Below, one piece after another: positions 9,668-20,451 of a stretch of 64,000 nt of DNA. Below the pieces are notes generated by a model. It did not search any database, had not been told where the DNA came from, and worked only from the letters and a program-made list of their open reading frames with translations. The position numbers and the translations under genes were made by a program. Source of the DNA: Microbacterium sp. Au-Mic1 (lineage in GTDB: Bacteria; Actinomycetota; Actinomycetes; Actinomycetales; Microbacteriaceae); assembly GCF_021341785.1 (NCBI RefSeq), contig NZ_JAJTTF010000004.1, forward strand, positions 186,001 through 250,000, given 5' to 3'. How positions within the stretch are numbered: the stretch's first letter is position 1; each line of letters starts with the position of its first letter.

Positions 9668-10348
9668 ATGCCCCGCGAGATGTCATCCGCCCTGCTGCCC
9701 GCCGACGGGGTCGTGCGCCGGCTCCTGCGGGAGGTCGCCGACTTCGCCTTCGCCTCCGTCTGTGCCGGCTGCGGCGCGGCCGGCACGGCCTTGTGCGGCT
9801 CGTGTGCGGTTGGTCTCGCGCCGAGCGTGGTGCGGCCCCGTTCCGAGGTCGTCGCGCTGCGCGCAGGGCTCGTGTTCGACAGCGCCGCGGCGGCCGTGCT
9901 GCGCGCGGTCAAGGAGGACGGCCAGACCTCGCTGATCCGGTCGCTGCGGCCGGCGCTCGATGCGGCCGTGGACGACTTGTGCGGCGGACCTTCTCCGCCG
10001 CATCGCATCGACGTCGTCGTGCCCGTGCCGACGACGCGGGCGGCGTTCCGGCGGCGGGGATTCCGGCTGCCGGAGCTGCTGGCCCGCGGCACGGGTATCC
10101 CGATCCTGCGGGCGCTGTCCTACACGCGCCGGGTGCGGGATCAGCGCGGACTCGGCGTGCAGGAGCGCCGGAGCAACCTCGCCGGTGGTCTCGTCGCCAC
10201 GAGGGCGGGCGGCGGTCGGGCCGCCCTGATCGTCGACGACGTGATCACCACTGGGGCGACCTGTGAGGAGGCCGCCAGAGCGCTCCGCTCGGCGGGGTTC
10301 CTGGTCGTGGGCGCGGTGGCGGTCGCGGCCACCCGGCGACGGGGATGA
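9668..10348 (+). CDS. ComF-family phosphoribosyltransferase
   Basis: A 226-residue protein with an N-terminal zinc-ribbon (C32, C35, C43, C46) and a type I phosphoribosyltransferase fold. The PRPP-binding motif is LIVDDVITTGAT at 187-198, preceded by the family segment RRVRDQRGLGVQERRSNLAG. ComF relatives are linked to DNA uptake or processing of transforming DNA, though the actinobacterial copies are mostly uncharacterised. The position between lpqB and hpf is conserved across actinobacteria (Rv3242c in M. tuberculosis). ATG 9668 is used; a second ATG four codons later is possible. Confidence 0.9.
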   Translation: MPREMSSALLPADGVVRRLLREVADFAFASVCAGCGAAGTALCGSCAVGLAPSVVRPRSEVVALRAGLVFDSAAAAVLRAVKEDGQTSLIRSLRPALDAAVDDLCGGPSPPHRIDVVVPVPTTRAAFRRRGFRLPELLARGTGIPILRALSYTRRVRDQRGLGVQERRSNLAGGLVATRAGGGRAALIVDDVITTGATCEEAARALRSAGFLVVGAVAVAATRRRG

Positions 10349-10535
10349 CGTCCCGGCTGCCGTTCACGCACCGCCGCGAACGGTGCGCGAACGGCGCGGA
10401 TGCGCATCATGGCGGACCGTGATGCGGATCCTCACGACACGCAGATGAATTGTGGATGACATCACGGGATCCGACGACTACGGTGGGGACTCACAAAGGC
10501 GACCACGGTCCGCCCTTGGCCGGGCGGACCGGAAC

Positions 10536-10543
10536 AAGGAGGT
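10536..10543 (+). promoter_or_regulatory. Strong Shine-Dalgarno site of hpf
   Basis: AAGGAGGT lies 4 nt before ATG 10548. It is a full-length match to the anti-SD and fixes the hpf start over the longer open frame that begins near 10452. Confidence 0.85.
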
Positions 10544-10547
10544 CAGG

Positions 10548-11201
10548 ATGGAAACGAACATCGTCGGTGTCGGAGTCGGCATCAGCGATCGATTCCGAGC
10601 GGTGGTCGAAGAGAAGACCGCACGGATCGCGACTATCGCGACGAAGGCGCAGAGCCTCGACGTGAAGGTCACTCATCGTTCCTATCGCGGCGGTCATGTG
10701 GAGGACGAGACCGTCGAACTCACTCTCATCGGAAAGGGGCCGCTGGTGCGCGCGGAGGCGCGCGACGCGGACAAGTTCGTGGCGCTGGATCTGGCCGTGG
10801 ACAAGCTCATCGAGCAGGTCCGGCGGGCCAAGGAGCGCCGCATCGACGGCCGTCACCATCCGCGCGGCGCGCGCTTCGAGAAGGGCACCGGCGAGCTCGC
10901 GGGCATCGACGTCAGCCCCGTCTCCGCAGACACCCTGCACGCGGTCTCGACGGGAGCGATCCCGACCATCGAGGTCGAGGAGGAGTACTCCCCGGTCGTC
11001 ATCCGCACGAAGAACTTCGATGCGGAGTGGATGACCGTCGAGGAGGCCGTCGACCGCATGGAGCTGGTCGGGCACGACTTCTTCCTGTTCGTGGACGCAC
11101 GCAGCGACCACCCGAGCGTCGTGTACCGCCGCAAGGGCTGGGACTACGGCGTGATCTCGCTCACCACCCAGGCGGCTCCCGTCGAGGCTCTCGTGAGCTG
11201 A
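10548..11201 (+). CDS. hpf: Ribosome hibernation-promoting factor, long form
   Basis: A 217-residue protein. Residues about 1-100 form the HPF/YfiA domain (METNIVGVGVGISDRF onward), which binds the 30S decoding site. The C-terminal domain (about 155-215, ending GWDYGVISLTTQ) mediates 100S ribosome dimerisation, so this is the long form. The start is fixed by a perfect SD site. A strong terminator follows at 11221-11253. In related genomes hpf sits directly before secA; here three genes intervene. Confidence 0.95.
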   Translation: METNIVGVGVGISDRFRAVVEEKTARIATIATKAQSLDVKVTHRSYRGGHVEDETVELTLIGKGPLVRAEARDADKFVALDLAVDKLIEQVRRAKERRIDGRHHPRGARFEKGTGELAGIDVSPVSADTLHAVSTGAIPTIEVEEEYSPVVIRTKNFDAEWMTVEEAVDRMELVGHDFFLFVDARSDHPSVVYRRKGWDYGVISLTTQAAPVEALVS

Positions 11202-11220
11202 CGGCCCTCGGTCAGACGAC

Positions 11221-11253
11221 GATGCACCCCGGCCTTCGAGGCCGGGGTGCATC
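11221..11253. terminator. Hairpin between hpf and the convergent coiled-coil gene
   Basis: GATGCACCCCGGCC and its exact reverse complement form a 14-bp stem around a 5-nt loop (TTCGA). It lies 20 nt after the hpf stop and 62 nt beyond the stop of the convergent gene at 11315, so it may serve both directions. Confidence 0.8.
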
Positions 11254-11314
11254 ACTGTGTGCGAGGTGCGATCGTGCCGGATCCGCTGCGGCGCGGCCCG
11301 ATGAGCCGACGCCG

Positions 11315-12655
11315 TCAGTCGAAGATGTCGCCGAGGAGCCCGCCGATGACGAGGCCGCCGAGCACGCCGGTCACGACGTCTCCGCCGCCCGATCCGCGTC
11401 CGCCGCCCCAGCCGTTGCCGCCGCCTCCGCCCCAGCCGCCGCCTCCACCCCAGCCCTGGTCGGGGCGGGACCGGTCGATGTCGTGCTGGGCGAGCTGCAG
11501 CGCCTCCGCGGCGAGCTGCGCGACACGTCGTGCGGTGCTGAGAGCCTCCTCGCGGGTCTCCTCGGCGGGCAGCAGCGACGGCGCATCCACGCGCAGTCGC
11601 TCGGCTTCGGCGAGGCGCGTGCGGGCATCCGCGCCGATCCAGCCGCGGTGACCTTCGATCAGGCCGCGCGCGACTCCGAGCTGCCGGTCCGCGTCATCGA
11701 GCGCATGCTGCACCGTGGCGATCGTGGGCAGCGGGTGCTCCGCGCGGTAGCGGGCGGCCGCGATGGCCGCATCCAGCGCGGTGTTCGCCGCGCGCAGGCG
11801 GGTGAGCTCGCCGAACGGGTCGGTCCGGCTGCCCGCAGGGGCGAGCGAGTTCAGCGCGCGCTGCAGCTCGGTCGCCGCCGCGGCCACGGTCGGTGCATCG
11901 GGAGCCATCGGCAGAGCGGCCAGATCGCCTCGGGAGTCGGCGACGACCTCGGCGAGCGTGGACTCGGCCCGCAGCGCCTCGATCTCGAAGTCGTCCACGG
12001 CGTCCAGCAGAGCCGCGGCGCGACGTGTGGCCTCGGTCGCCGTCTCGAGCGCGAGCACGGCCTCCTGGTTGCGGCCGGCGTCGCGGCGCCGCTCGAACAC
12101 GTCGGCCCCGTGGTTCGCGAAGACCACGAGCTGAGCCGCCTCCTCGGCGCTCTTGGCGATGCGCTGCATGGCGGCATCGGAGTATCGCGTGGCCAGCCGT
12201 TCCACGGACGCCTGCGCCTGAGGCACGCGGCCTTCCAGCGCCGCCGCGTCCGCCCGTACCTTGGCGACCACCTGCGGGGCGTTGCGCACGCGCGCGACCG
12301 CGTCGGCGATCGCGGCGGACTTCTCGTCGATCAGGTCCTCGGCCCACTGGCACAGCTGCACGATGCGGGCGTTGCGGGTGCGCAGCTCCTCCGCGGTGTC
12401 CGGGATCTCGTCGTGGTTCAGCTGGTGCAGCTGGAACGCCTCGCCCATGTGAGTGCGCACCGCTTCGAGAGCCTGGTTGAAGTCGGCCGTCATCTCGTCG
12501 CCGAGCTCGGCGGTGGCGAAGGCCAGCTCGTCGGAGGACGTGCGGATCCGCTCGTCGGCGGCGACGATCGCCTGCTCGGCGCGGCGCGCGAGATCCGCGT
12601 CCTGCGCCTGCAGTTCTTCCTGTTCACGTTTGCGTCTGCCCCAGAAACCGGCCAT
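11315..12655 (-). CDS. Coiled-coil protein with Gly/Trp-rich C-terminus, function unknown
   Basis: A 446-residue cytosolic-looking protein starting MAGFWGRRKREQEELQAQ. Most of it (about 5-385) is Ala/Glu/Arg-rich and strongly alpha-helical, probably coiled coil. Residues about 398-425 are Gly/Trp repeats (GWGGGGGWGGGGGNGWGG), then a short hydrophobic tail (VTGVLGGLVIGGLLGDIFD). This tail resembles the Gly-rich C-terminal ends of actinobacterial TPM-domain proteins, but no TPM domain is seen. The last segment could insert in or touch the membrane. It is convergent with hpf. I do not recognise a characterised family. Confidence 0.75.
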   Translation of the reverse strand: MAGFWGRRKREQEELQAQDADLARRAEQAIVAADERIRTSSDELAFATAELGDEMTADFNQALEAVRTHMGEAFQLHQLNHDEIPDTAEELRTRNARIVQLCQWAEDLIDEKSAAIADAVARVRNAPQVVAKVRADAAALEGRVPQAQASVERLATRYSDAAMQRIAKSAEEAAQLVVFANHGADVFERRRDAGRNQEAVLALETATEATRRAAALLDAVDDFEIEALRAESTLAEVVADSRGDLAALPMAPDAPTVAAAATELQRALNSLAPAGSRTDPFGELTRLRAANTALDAAIAAARYRAEHPLPTIATVQHALDDADRQLGVARGLIEGHRGWIGADARTRLAEAERLRVDAPSLLPAEETREEALSTARRVAQLAAEALQLAQHDIDRSRPDQGWGGGGGWGGGGGNGWGGGRGSGGGDVVTGVLGGLVIGGLLGDIFD

Positions 12656-12746
12656 GCGCCGATCCTATGGTCCCGGACCGTGCGCGGGCTGTGGATCCGC
12701 TACGCCCTCGGCGATCAGGCCGTCGTCGGCCCGCCGCCTCGGGTGC

Positions 12747-13340
12747 TCAGACGACGACGCGCGCAGGGCGGCCGCGCTTGGGGTGCTCTGTCGACAGCTC
12801 CAGCGCGAGGGTGTGCTGCGGATACGCGGCGATGCGCTGTTCGGCCTGGTCGAGCCAGCGCAACTCGGCCTCAGCCGTGGAGATCAGTGCGTCGATCACG
12901 AGCGCTCGGGCGAGCTGTTCGGGTCCGTCTGATGTCGCGGCGGTCGGCGCCGAGCGCTGCAGCTCCTGCAGCCGTGCGAGCGAGGCCGCTCGCTGCGCGC
13001 GGAAGACGGCGGCGACATCGATGCCGGGCAGCGTCGCAGCGACGGCGAGTTTGATCGCGAGTTCGTCGCGGGTGCCGGTGGCGCGCTCGACGGGGGAGGA
13101 GAGCCAGCCCGCGACCTCCGCGGATCCGGCGTCCGTGATCGCCCAGTACACATGCCCCTGGTCGTCGGCGTCGCCGCGCTCGACGAGCCCGTCGCGTTCC
13201 AGACGTTCGAGCGTGTTGTAGATCTGACCGACGTTGAGGGGCCAGGTCGAGCCGGTGCGCCGATCGAATTCGGCACGCAACTGATACCCGTAACACGGGC
13301 CCTGATCGAGAATGGCGAGGAGGCTCTGGCGCACCGACAT
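12747..13340 (-). CDS. PadR-family transcriptional regulator
   Basis: A 197-residue protein from ATG 13338-13340. Residues about 1-80 form the PadR winged helix (SLLAILDQGPCYGYQL, then NVGQIYNTLERLERDGLV). The C-terminal part is a helical Vir-like region with the final basic segment HPKRGRPARVVV. PadR proteins usually repress a neighbouring transporter or stress gene, but none is adjacent here; the divergent neighbour is a DUF222-HNH protein. An inverted repeat just upstream (13351-13390) is a candidate autoregulatory operator. Confidence 0.92.
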   Translation of the reverse strand: MSVRQSLLAILDQGPCYGYQLRAEFDRRTGSTWPLNVGQIYNTLERLERDGLVERGDADDQGHVYWAITDAGSAEVAGWLSSPVERATGTRDELAIKLAVAATLPGIDVAAVFRAQRAASLARLQELQRSAPTAATSDGPEQLARALVIDALISTAEAELRWLDQAEQRIAAYPQHTLALELSTEHPKRGRPARVVV

Positions 13341-13350
13341 GAGTATTTCC

Positions 13351-13390
13351 TTTCCCGGAATCTGTTTCCGAGTATATGCATACCGGGAAA
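13351..13390. promoter_or_regulatory. Inverted repeat, possible PadR operator
   Basis: TTTCCCGG at 13351-13358 is matched by CCGGGAAA at 13383-13390, with the small palindrome TATGCATA inside. It begins 10 nt upstream of the padR start and lies in an AT-richer gap. Binding by the PadR protein is an inference from position and symmetry. Confidence 0.45.
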
Positions 13391-13562
13391 GCTGATCGGT
13401 GTTCGATGATGCGGGCGTGTCGGGTGGTCGATGCCTTCTTCGATCCACGAGAAGCGGGTGTTGGATCGTGGTCTGGATTTCGTGATCTGTTCGTGACTTT
13501 TCCGATCCTGATCTGGTTCTTTCAGGGTCTGGAATGTCGGTGGTCCCGGGTTGAATGGGGGT

Positions 13563-15116
13563 ATGACGAGCTCGACCGGCACAGCGACCGATCCCGGGGT
13601 GGACCCGGTGGATCCGGTCGTCCTGCTCGCCGCGCTCGTGGACGGGTTGGAGACGACAGAGGCGACGATCATCCGGTTGCAGGCGCTGAAGGAAACACAC
13701 CTCGCGGTCGCGCAGCGCCTCGCCGAGCACCTCGCGTCAGAGTCAGGGTCGGGTGTACGGGGCGAGTCGGTGGAGCTTGCATCCCGGTCCGTCGCGGCGG
13801 AGTTGGCGGGGGTGCTGCACATGTCGGACCGGGTCGTGCAGGCCCGGATGGCCCGCGCCGCAGAACTCGTCGCCCGGTTCCCGGTGACGATGCAGGCGTT
13901 CACGGAGGCGCGGATCGGCCCGGCGCATGTGCGGCAGATCCAGGACGCCGGGGCACGTCTCGACGATGAGGCCAGGGTGGAGTTCGAGCAGGTCGCGGTC
14001 GCCGCCTCTGTCGGGGAGACTGCGCATCGGGCGAAGCGGGTCGTGGAACGGGTCGCCGAGCGGCTCTCTCCGCGGTCGTTGACGGATCGGCACCGGGACG
14101 CGCAAGAAGACCGTCGGGTGTGGCGGGAGGAGCTCGAGGACGGGCAGAAGATGCTCGGGTTGATCCACGCGACCGCGGTGATCGACGGGATCTTCGACCG
14201 GCTCACCCAGCAGGCCCGGATGGTGCAGGTCGCCAACACTCAGGCGGGGAAAGATGACGCGGGATGCGGCATCGAGGCGGACGCGCTCGGCGATCCGGCC
14301 GACGACCGCCTGATCGATCAGTTGCGTGCGGACCTGTGCGCCGACACCCTGCTCACCGGAACCCCATCCGGGCACGACACGGCGGACGGACTGCTGTCGG
14401 CGATCCAGGCGCGGGTCGAGATCACGGTTCCTGTACTCACCCTGATGAAGACTGACGGCGACGCGACCGGAACGGCGGCGGGCGCGACCGGATCACTGAC
14501 GGGCGCGAGCGGTTCACCGGCAGGCGACAGCCCCGCGTTCGGCATCGGCACCGAGCAGCCAGGCGAATTCGCCGGCACGGCCGACGGCGTAAACGGCTCG
14601 CGCACCAGCACCGCGACCAGCACCGGCAGCCCCGGGTTCGGCATCCGTGCCGAGCAGCCCGGGGAACTCGCCGGAGGGCAGCCCATCGACACCGACACGG
14701 CCCGGATCCTCGCCGGCGGAGCTACCGCCTGGGAACGGGTGCTCACCCACCCGGTCACGGGGGCAGTCCTCGCCGTGGATCATTACCGGCCCAACACCGA
14801 CCTGCGGCGGCTGCTGCATGCGAGAGATTCCCGGTGTCGGTTCCCGACCTGCGGGCTCCCGCCCACAGCCCACGACCTCGACCACACCGTGGACGCCGCA
14901 TGCGGAGGCCCGACTGAGGAAGGCAACCTCGGCGGGCTCTGCCGAAGGCACCACGTGTTGAAGCATCAAACGGCGTGGAAGGTGAAGCAACGCGGCGCCG
15001 GGGTCCTCGAGTGGACCAGCCCGGCCGGAGCGACCTACATCGACCGGCCGCCCTCGCCCGTGACCTTCACCATCGACGAACCGGATCCACCACCCGCCGC
15101 CGACCCGCCCTTCTGA
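13563..15116 (+). CDS. DUF222 domain protein with C-terminal HNH endonuclease motif
   Basis: About 517 residues from ATG 13563; a TTG four codons upstream (13551) is possible. The N-terminal 300 residues match DUF222 (helical, with AQRLAEHLASESG and VVQARMARAAELVARFPVTM). A low-complexity Gly/Thr/Ser linker (about 300-375) contains two copies of an FGI..EQPGE.AG unit. The C-terminal HNH region (about 424-467) has C-RFPTCG, DLDHTVD and LCRRHHVLKH. These proteins are multi-copy in Microbacterium-like genomes; their role is unknown, and a link to mobile introns or defence has only been suggested. It lies in a block separating hpf from secA. Confidence 0.88.
   Translation: MTSSTGTATDPGVDPVDPVVLLAALVDGLETTEATIIRLQALKETHLAVAQRLAEHLASESGSGVRGESVELASRSVAAELAGVLHMSDRVVQARMARAAELVARFPVTMQAFTEARIGPAHVRQIQDAGARLDDEARVEFEQVAVAASVGETAHRAKRVVERVAERLSPRSLTDRHRDAQEDRRVWREELEDGQKMLGLIHATAVIDGIFDRLTQQARMVQVANTQAGKDDAGCGIEADALGDPADDRLIDQLRADLCADTLLTGTPSGHDTADGLLSAIQARVEITVPVLTLMKTDGDATGTAAGATGSLTGASGSPAGDSPAFGIGTEQPGEFAGTADGVNGSRTSTATSTGSPGFGIRAEQPGELAGGQPIDTDTARILAGGATAWERVLTHPVTGAVLAVDHYRPNTDLRRLLHARDSRCRFPTCGLPPTAHDLDHTVDAACGGPTEEGNLGGLCRRHHVLKHQTAWKVKQRGAGVLEWTSPAGATYIDRPPSPVTFTIDEPDPPPAADPPF
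14538..14674 (+). repeat. Imperfect direct repeat inside the HNH gene linker
   Basis: Units at about 14538-14575 and 14637-14674 share most bases and encode FGIGTEQPGEFAG and FGIRAEQPGELAG. They are separated by a Ser/Thr-rich stretch, which suggests an internal duplication in the linker. Confidence 0.6.
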
Positions 15117-15430
15117 CCCACCGGACAGATCCGGACCGTCGCCGCCCTCGCGCGGGCATCGCATCGGCCACCCCGCCGCTCCGATCCCGCGCGGGAATCG
15201 GATCCGCTGAGTCCGGAATCCCGACCCGGTCGTTCCCGTCGTCCTTCTGCCGGGCAGCCGGACAGCCGGATCCGGGGTCGGCGCGGGCGTCCGGCAACCG
15301 CTTCGACGAGTCCCGGTCCCGCCCAGGGGATCGACAAGTCACGGCCCGGTAACATGGGTGCGTATGCCGTGCGCGCGACGCGCGCGGTGCCCGAGAAGAT
15401 CGGGCACAGACCCCTAGGGAGATGGAATCC
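15117..15430. other. Gap between the HNH gene and secA
   Basis: A 314-bp GC-rich stretch without a credible ORF. The secA promoter probably lies in its last 100 bases: TAACAT at 15350-15355 could be a -10 element, but no well-spaced -35 is obvious. AGGGAG at 15416-15421 is the ribosome-binding site for GTG 15431. No terminator was recognised after the HNH gene. Confidence 0.5.
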
Positions 15431-18232
<2,802 letters not shown>

Positions 18233-18254
18233 TCCCGCCGAACACCGGCGCACA

Positions 18255-18295
18255 CGAAGGAGGCCGGCACCCGTAGGGGGTGCCGGCCTCCTTCG
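18255..18295. terminator. Bidirectional terminator between secA and the deaminase gene
   Basis: CGAAGGAGGCCGGCACCC (18255-18272) and its exact reverse complement (18278-18295) form an 18-bp stem with a 5-nt loop. The genes on either side converge on it, so it should stop transcription both ways. Confidence 0.9.
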
Positions 18296-18305
18296 TCGGT
18301 GACGG

Positions 18306-18794
18306 TCAGACGTTCCGCCGCTGGAACTCGGTCCAGATCGAAGCGCAGTCCTCACGGCCGCTGTCGAGGTGGATCATGTCGAGCGTCGAGGTGTCGCTCC
18401 CGTCGAGGTAGCGCCTCAGGTGCACATCGCTGAAGCCGTTGTCTCCGGCGTCCTCGTGGGTCGACGCGTAGAAGCAGGTCGTGATCCCCGCCCACATCAT
18501 CACGGCGACGCACATCGGGCAGGGCTCGCACGTCGCGTACATCACGTGGCCCGACAGATCCAGGGTGTCCAGCTTCCGGCACGCCTCGCGCACGGCGACC
18601 ATCTCGGCGTGCCCGGAGATGTCCGTCTCGCGCAGCACGGTGTTTCCGACCGCGACGACGATCTCGCCGGAGGGATCCACGAGCGTGGCGCCGAAGGGGC
18701 CGCCGTCGCCCGCGCGCAGACCTTCGAGAGTGACCTCGACCGCAGGGGCGAAGTAGCTGTCCAGCACGTCGGCCGGGGGAGTGGCGGGGGTCAT
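18306..18794 (-). CDS. Nucleoside/guanine deaminase-like protein (GuaD family)
   Basis: A 162-residue zinc deaminase from ATG 18792-18794. Zinc ligands and catalytic residues are visible as H62-A-E64 and PCPMC (C92, C95). The segments GGPFGA (31-36), YASTHEDAGDNGFSD and the C-terminal EFQRR resemble Bacillus subtilis GuaD, a guanine deaminase making xanthine and ammonia. Substrate specificity cannot be proven from sequence; other nucleobases or nucleosides are possible. It follows the NCS1 permease by 20 nt, so uptake and deamination are probably coupled. Confidence 0.85.
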   Translation of the reverse strand: MTPATPPADVLDSYFAPAVEVTLEGLRAGDGGPFGATLVDPSGEIVVAVGNTVLRETDISGHAEMVAVREACRKLDTLDLSGHVMYATCEPCPMCVAVMMWAGITTCFYASTHEDAGDNGFSDVHLRRYLDGSDTSTLDMIHLDSGREDCASIWTEFQRRNV

Positions 18795-18814
18795 GATGTC
18801 TCCTTCGTTGCGGT

Positions 18815-20311
18815 TCAGCCGCGTCGGCGTGCGGCCAGGGTGAGCACGGCGTATCCGACGAATCCGATGAACAGGCCGGCGAAGAACGCGAGGTTCTTGA
18901 CCTGCACCAGGAAGTCCACGTTCGTGAGGACCGTCCCCGACATCGTGATGACGAAGCTCACGATCAGCAGGCCCACCGCGCGCCAGTTGTAGGCCGGCAG
19001 GGAACCCTTCTGGCCGCCCTTGTAATCGGCGTAGATGCCGTCGAGATCGAGCGTCTTGCGGCTCTCGATGAAATAGGAGGCGAGCATGATGCCGGCGATC
19101 GGACCGAACATGGATCCGATGAACGAGTAGAACAGGAAGAGCACGTCGGTGTTCTCCAGGAACACCCACGGCAGGATGAGCGTGCCGAGGATCGCGGAGA
19201 GCACGGCGGCGCGCTTGACCGTGAAGACCTTCGGCATCTGCGCGGTGAGCTGCAGGCCCGCGGGCAGCATGTTGCCGAACACGCAGAACGCGATCGCGCC
19301 GATGTTCATCGCGAGGATGAGCAGAACGACCACGAACGGATTGCCGATCGAGTTGATCGCCTGCACGAACACACCCGGACTGTTGATGTCGAACGCGCCG
19401 CGGGTCGCGACCTGCAGTGAGGCCATGAACGACACGGTCACCAGCGTGAACAGGATGTACGAGCCGATCACGCCGATCGGGAATCCGACGGCCGGCGCCT
19501 TCATCGAGGTGGCGTTGCGGGTGTAGTCGCCCGTGTTCACGATCGGTCCCGCCCAGTTCGACACGAGGGCGGAGACGCAGCTGATGAAGATCAGCGGCGT
19601 CACGGCGGTGTGCACCGCCTGGAAGGCGAAGACCTGGCCGAAGCCGCCCGCATTGACCACGGCCAGCACGACGGCGATGACGACGAGGACGAACACCGCG
19701 GGGTTGGCCCAGGTGCTGAACCGGCCCAGGAACCTCTGCCCGCCGAGGAACAGCGCCACCGTGATCGCCCAGGTGACCAGGTACGAGATCGCGGTCGGAA
19801 TGGGCAGGCCGAGGAGGTCCGCCCCACCGCCGATGTCCATGTAGCCGGGGAAGATCGTCGTGAACACCACGTCGAAGGCCTTCGCGGACGAGACCATGGT
19901 GAGGCCGAAGAACACGACGCCCGCGATGATCCCGCGGATCCAGGTGGGCAGCAGCGCGCCCTTGTGACCGAAGGCCTCGCGGAGCTGCATCGCGAACGGC
20001 ACGCCGTACTTCGCCGCCGCCTGGCCGTTCAGGATGTAGCCGATCGAGACGATCACCGCCGAGGTCATGATCGCGGCGACGACCTGCCACGCCGACAGCC
20101 CGAGGGCGAAGAAGCCCACGACGGTGAAGTACGACAGGATGTTGTGGATCGGGCCCATCCACACGGTGATGAACTGCGCGGTCTTCCACGTGCGATCCTG
20201 CGGGCGGATCGGCAGCACGTCATCGGCGTAGCCGCGCCTCGAGTACTCCGCGATGCGGTCGGCGCCGGGATCCACCAGGGTGGGGTCGATGGGGGGTGTG
20301 GACATCGTCAT
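18815..20311 (-). CDS. NCS1-family nucleobase:cation symporter
   Basis: A 498-residue permease with about 12 membrane helices. Family features include KYGVPFAMQLREAFG after helix 2, NWAGPIVNTGDYTRN in the middle and a conserved YFIESRKTLDLDGIY loop. NCS1 proteins import purines, pyrimidines, hydantoins or allantoin with Na+ or H+. Starts at 20311 and 20305 (ATG-ACG-ATG) are both possible. It is separated from the DUF1116 gene by 140 bp containing a terminator, so it probably has its own promoter and forms a two-gene unit with the deaminase. Confidence 0.88.
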   Translation of the reverse strand: MTMSTPPIDPTLVDPGADRIAEYSRRGYADDVLPIRPQDRTWKTAQFITVWMGPIHNILSYFTVVGFFALGLSAWQVVAAIMTSAVIVSIGYILNGQAAAKYGVPFAMQLREAFGHKGALLPTWIRGIIAGVVFFGLTMVSSAKAFDVVFTTIFPGYMDIGGGADLLGLPIPTAISYLVTWAITVALFLGGQRFLGRFSTWANPAVFVLVVIAVVLAVVNAGGFGQVFAFQAVHTAVTPLIFISCVSALVSNWAGPIVNTGDYTRNATSMKAPAVGFPIGVIGSYILFTLVTVSFMASLQVATRGAFDINSPGVFVQAINSIGNPFVVVLLILAMNIGAIAFCVFGNMLPAGLQLTAQMPKVFTVKRAAVLSAILGTLILPWVFLENTDVLFLFYSFIGSMFGPIAGIMLASYFIESRKTLDLDGIYADYKGGQKGSLPAYNWRAVGLLIVSFVITMSGTVLTNVDFLVQVKNLAFFAGLFIGFVGYAVLTLAARRRG

Positions 20312-20409
20312 CCATTTCTGTCGGCACGGTGCGCGGCGCCGTGCGGGAGGAGCAGAAGCGGCGCTGGAGGCGGATCAGCGTCGCCGGCGTGAGGACGCCG
20401 GCGTTGGTG

Positions 20410-20442
20410 GCCGGTGCGGGCGGATCGGGCGCCCGCACCGGC
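20410..20442 (-). terminator. Terminator after the DUF1116 gene
   Basis: GCCGGTGCGGGCG (20410-20422) and its exact complement (20430-20442) form a 13-bp stem with a 7-nt loop. It lies 9 nt beyond the DUF1116 stop and splits the island into two minus-strand transcripts. Confidence 0.75.
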
Positions 20443-20451
20443 TGTCGGGGG

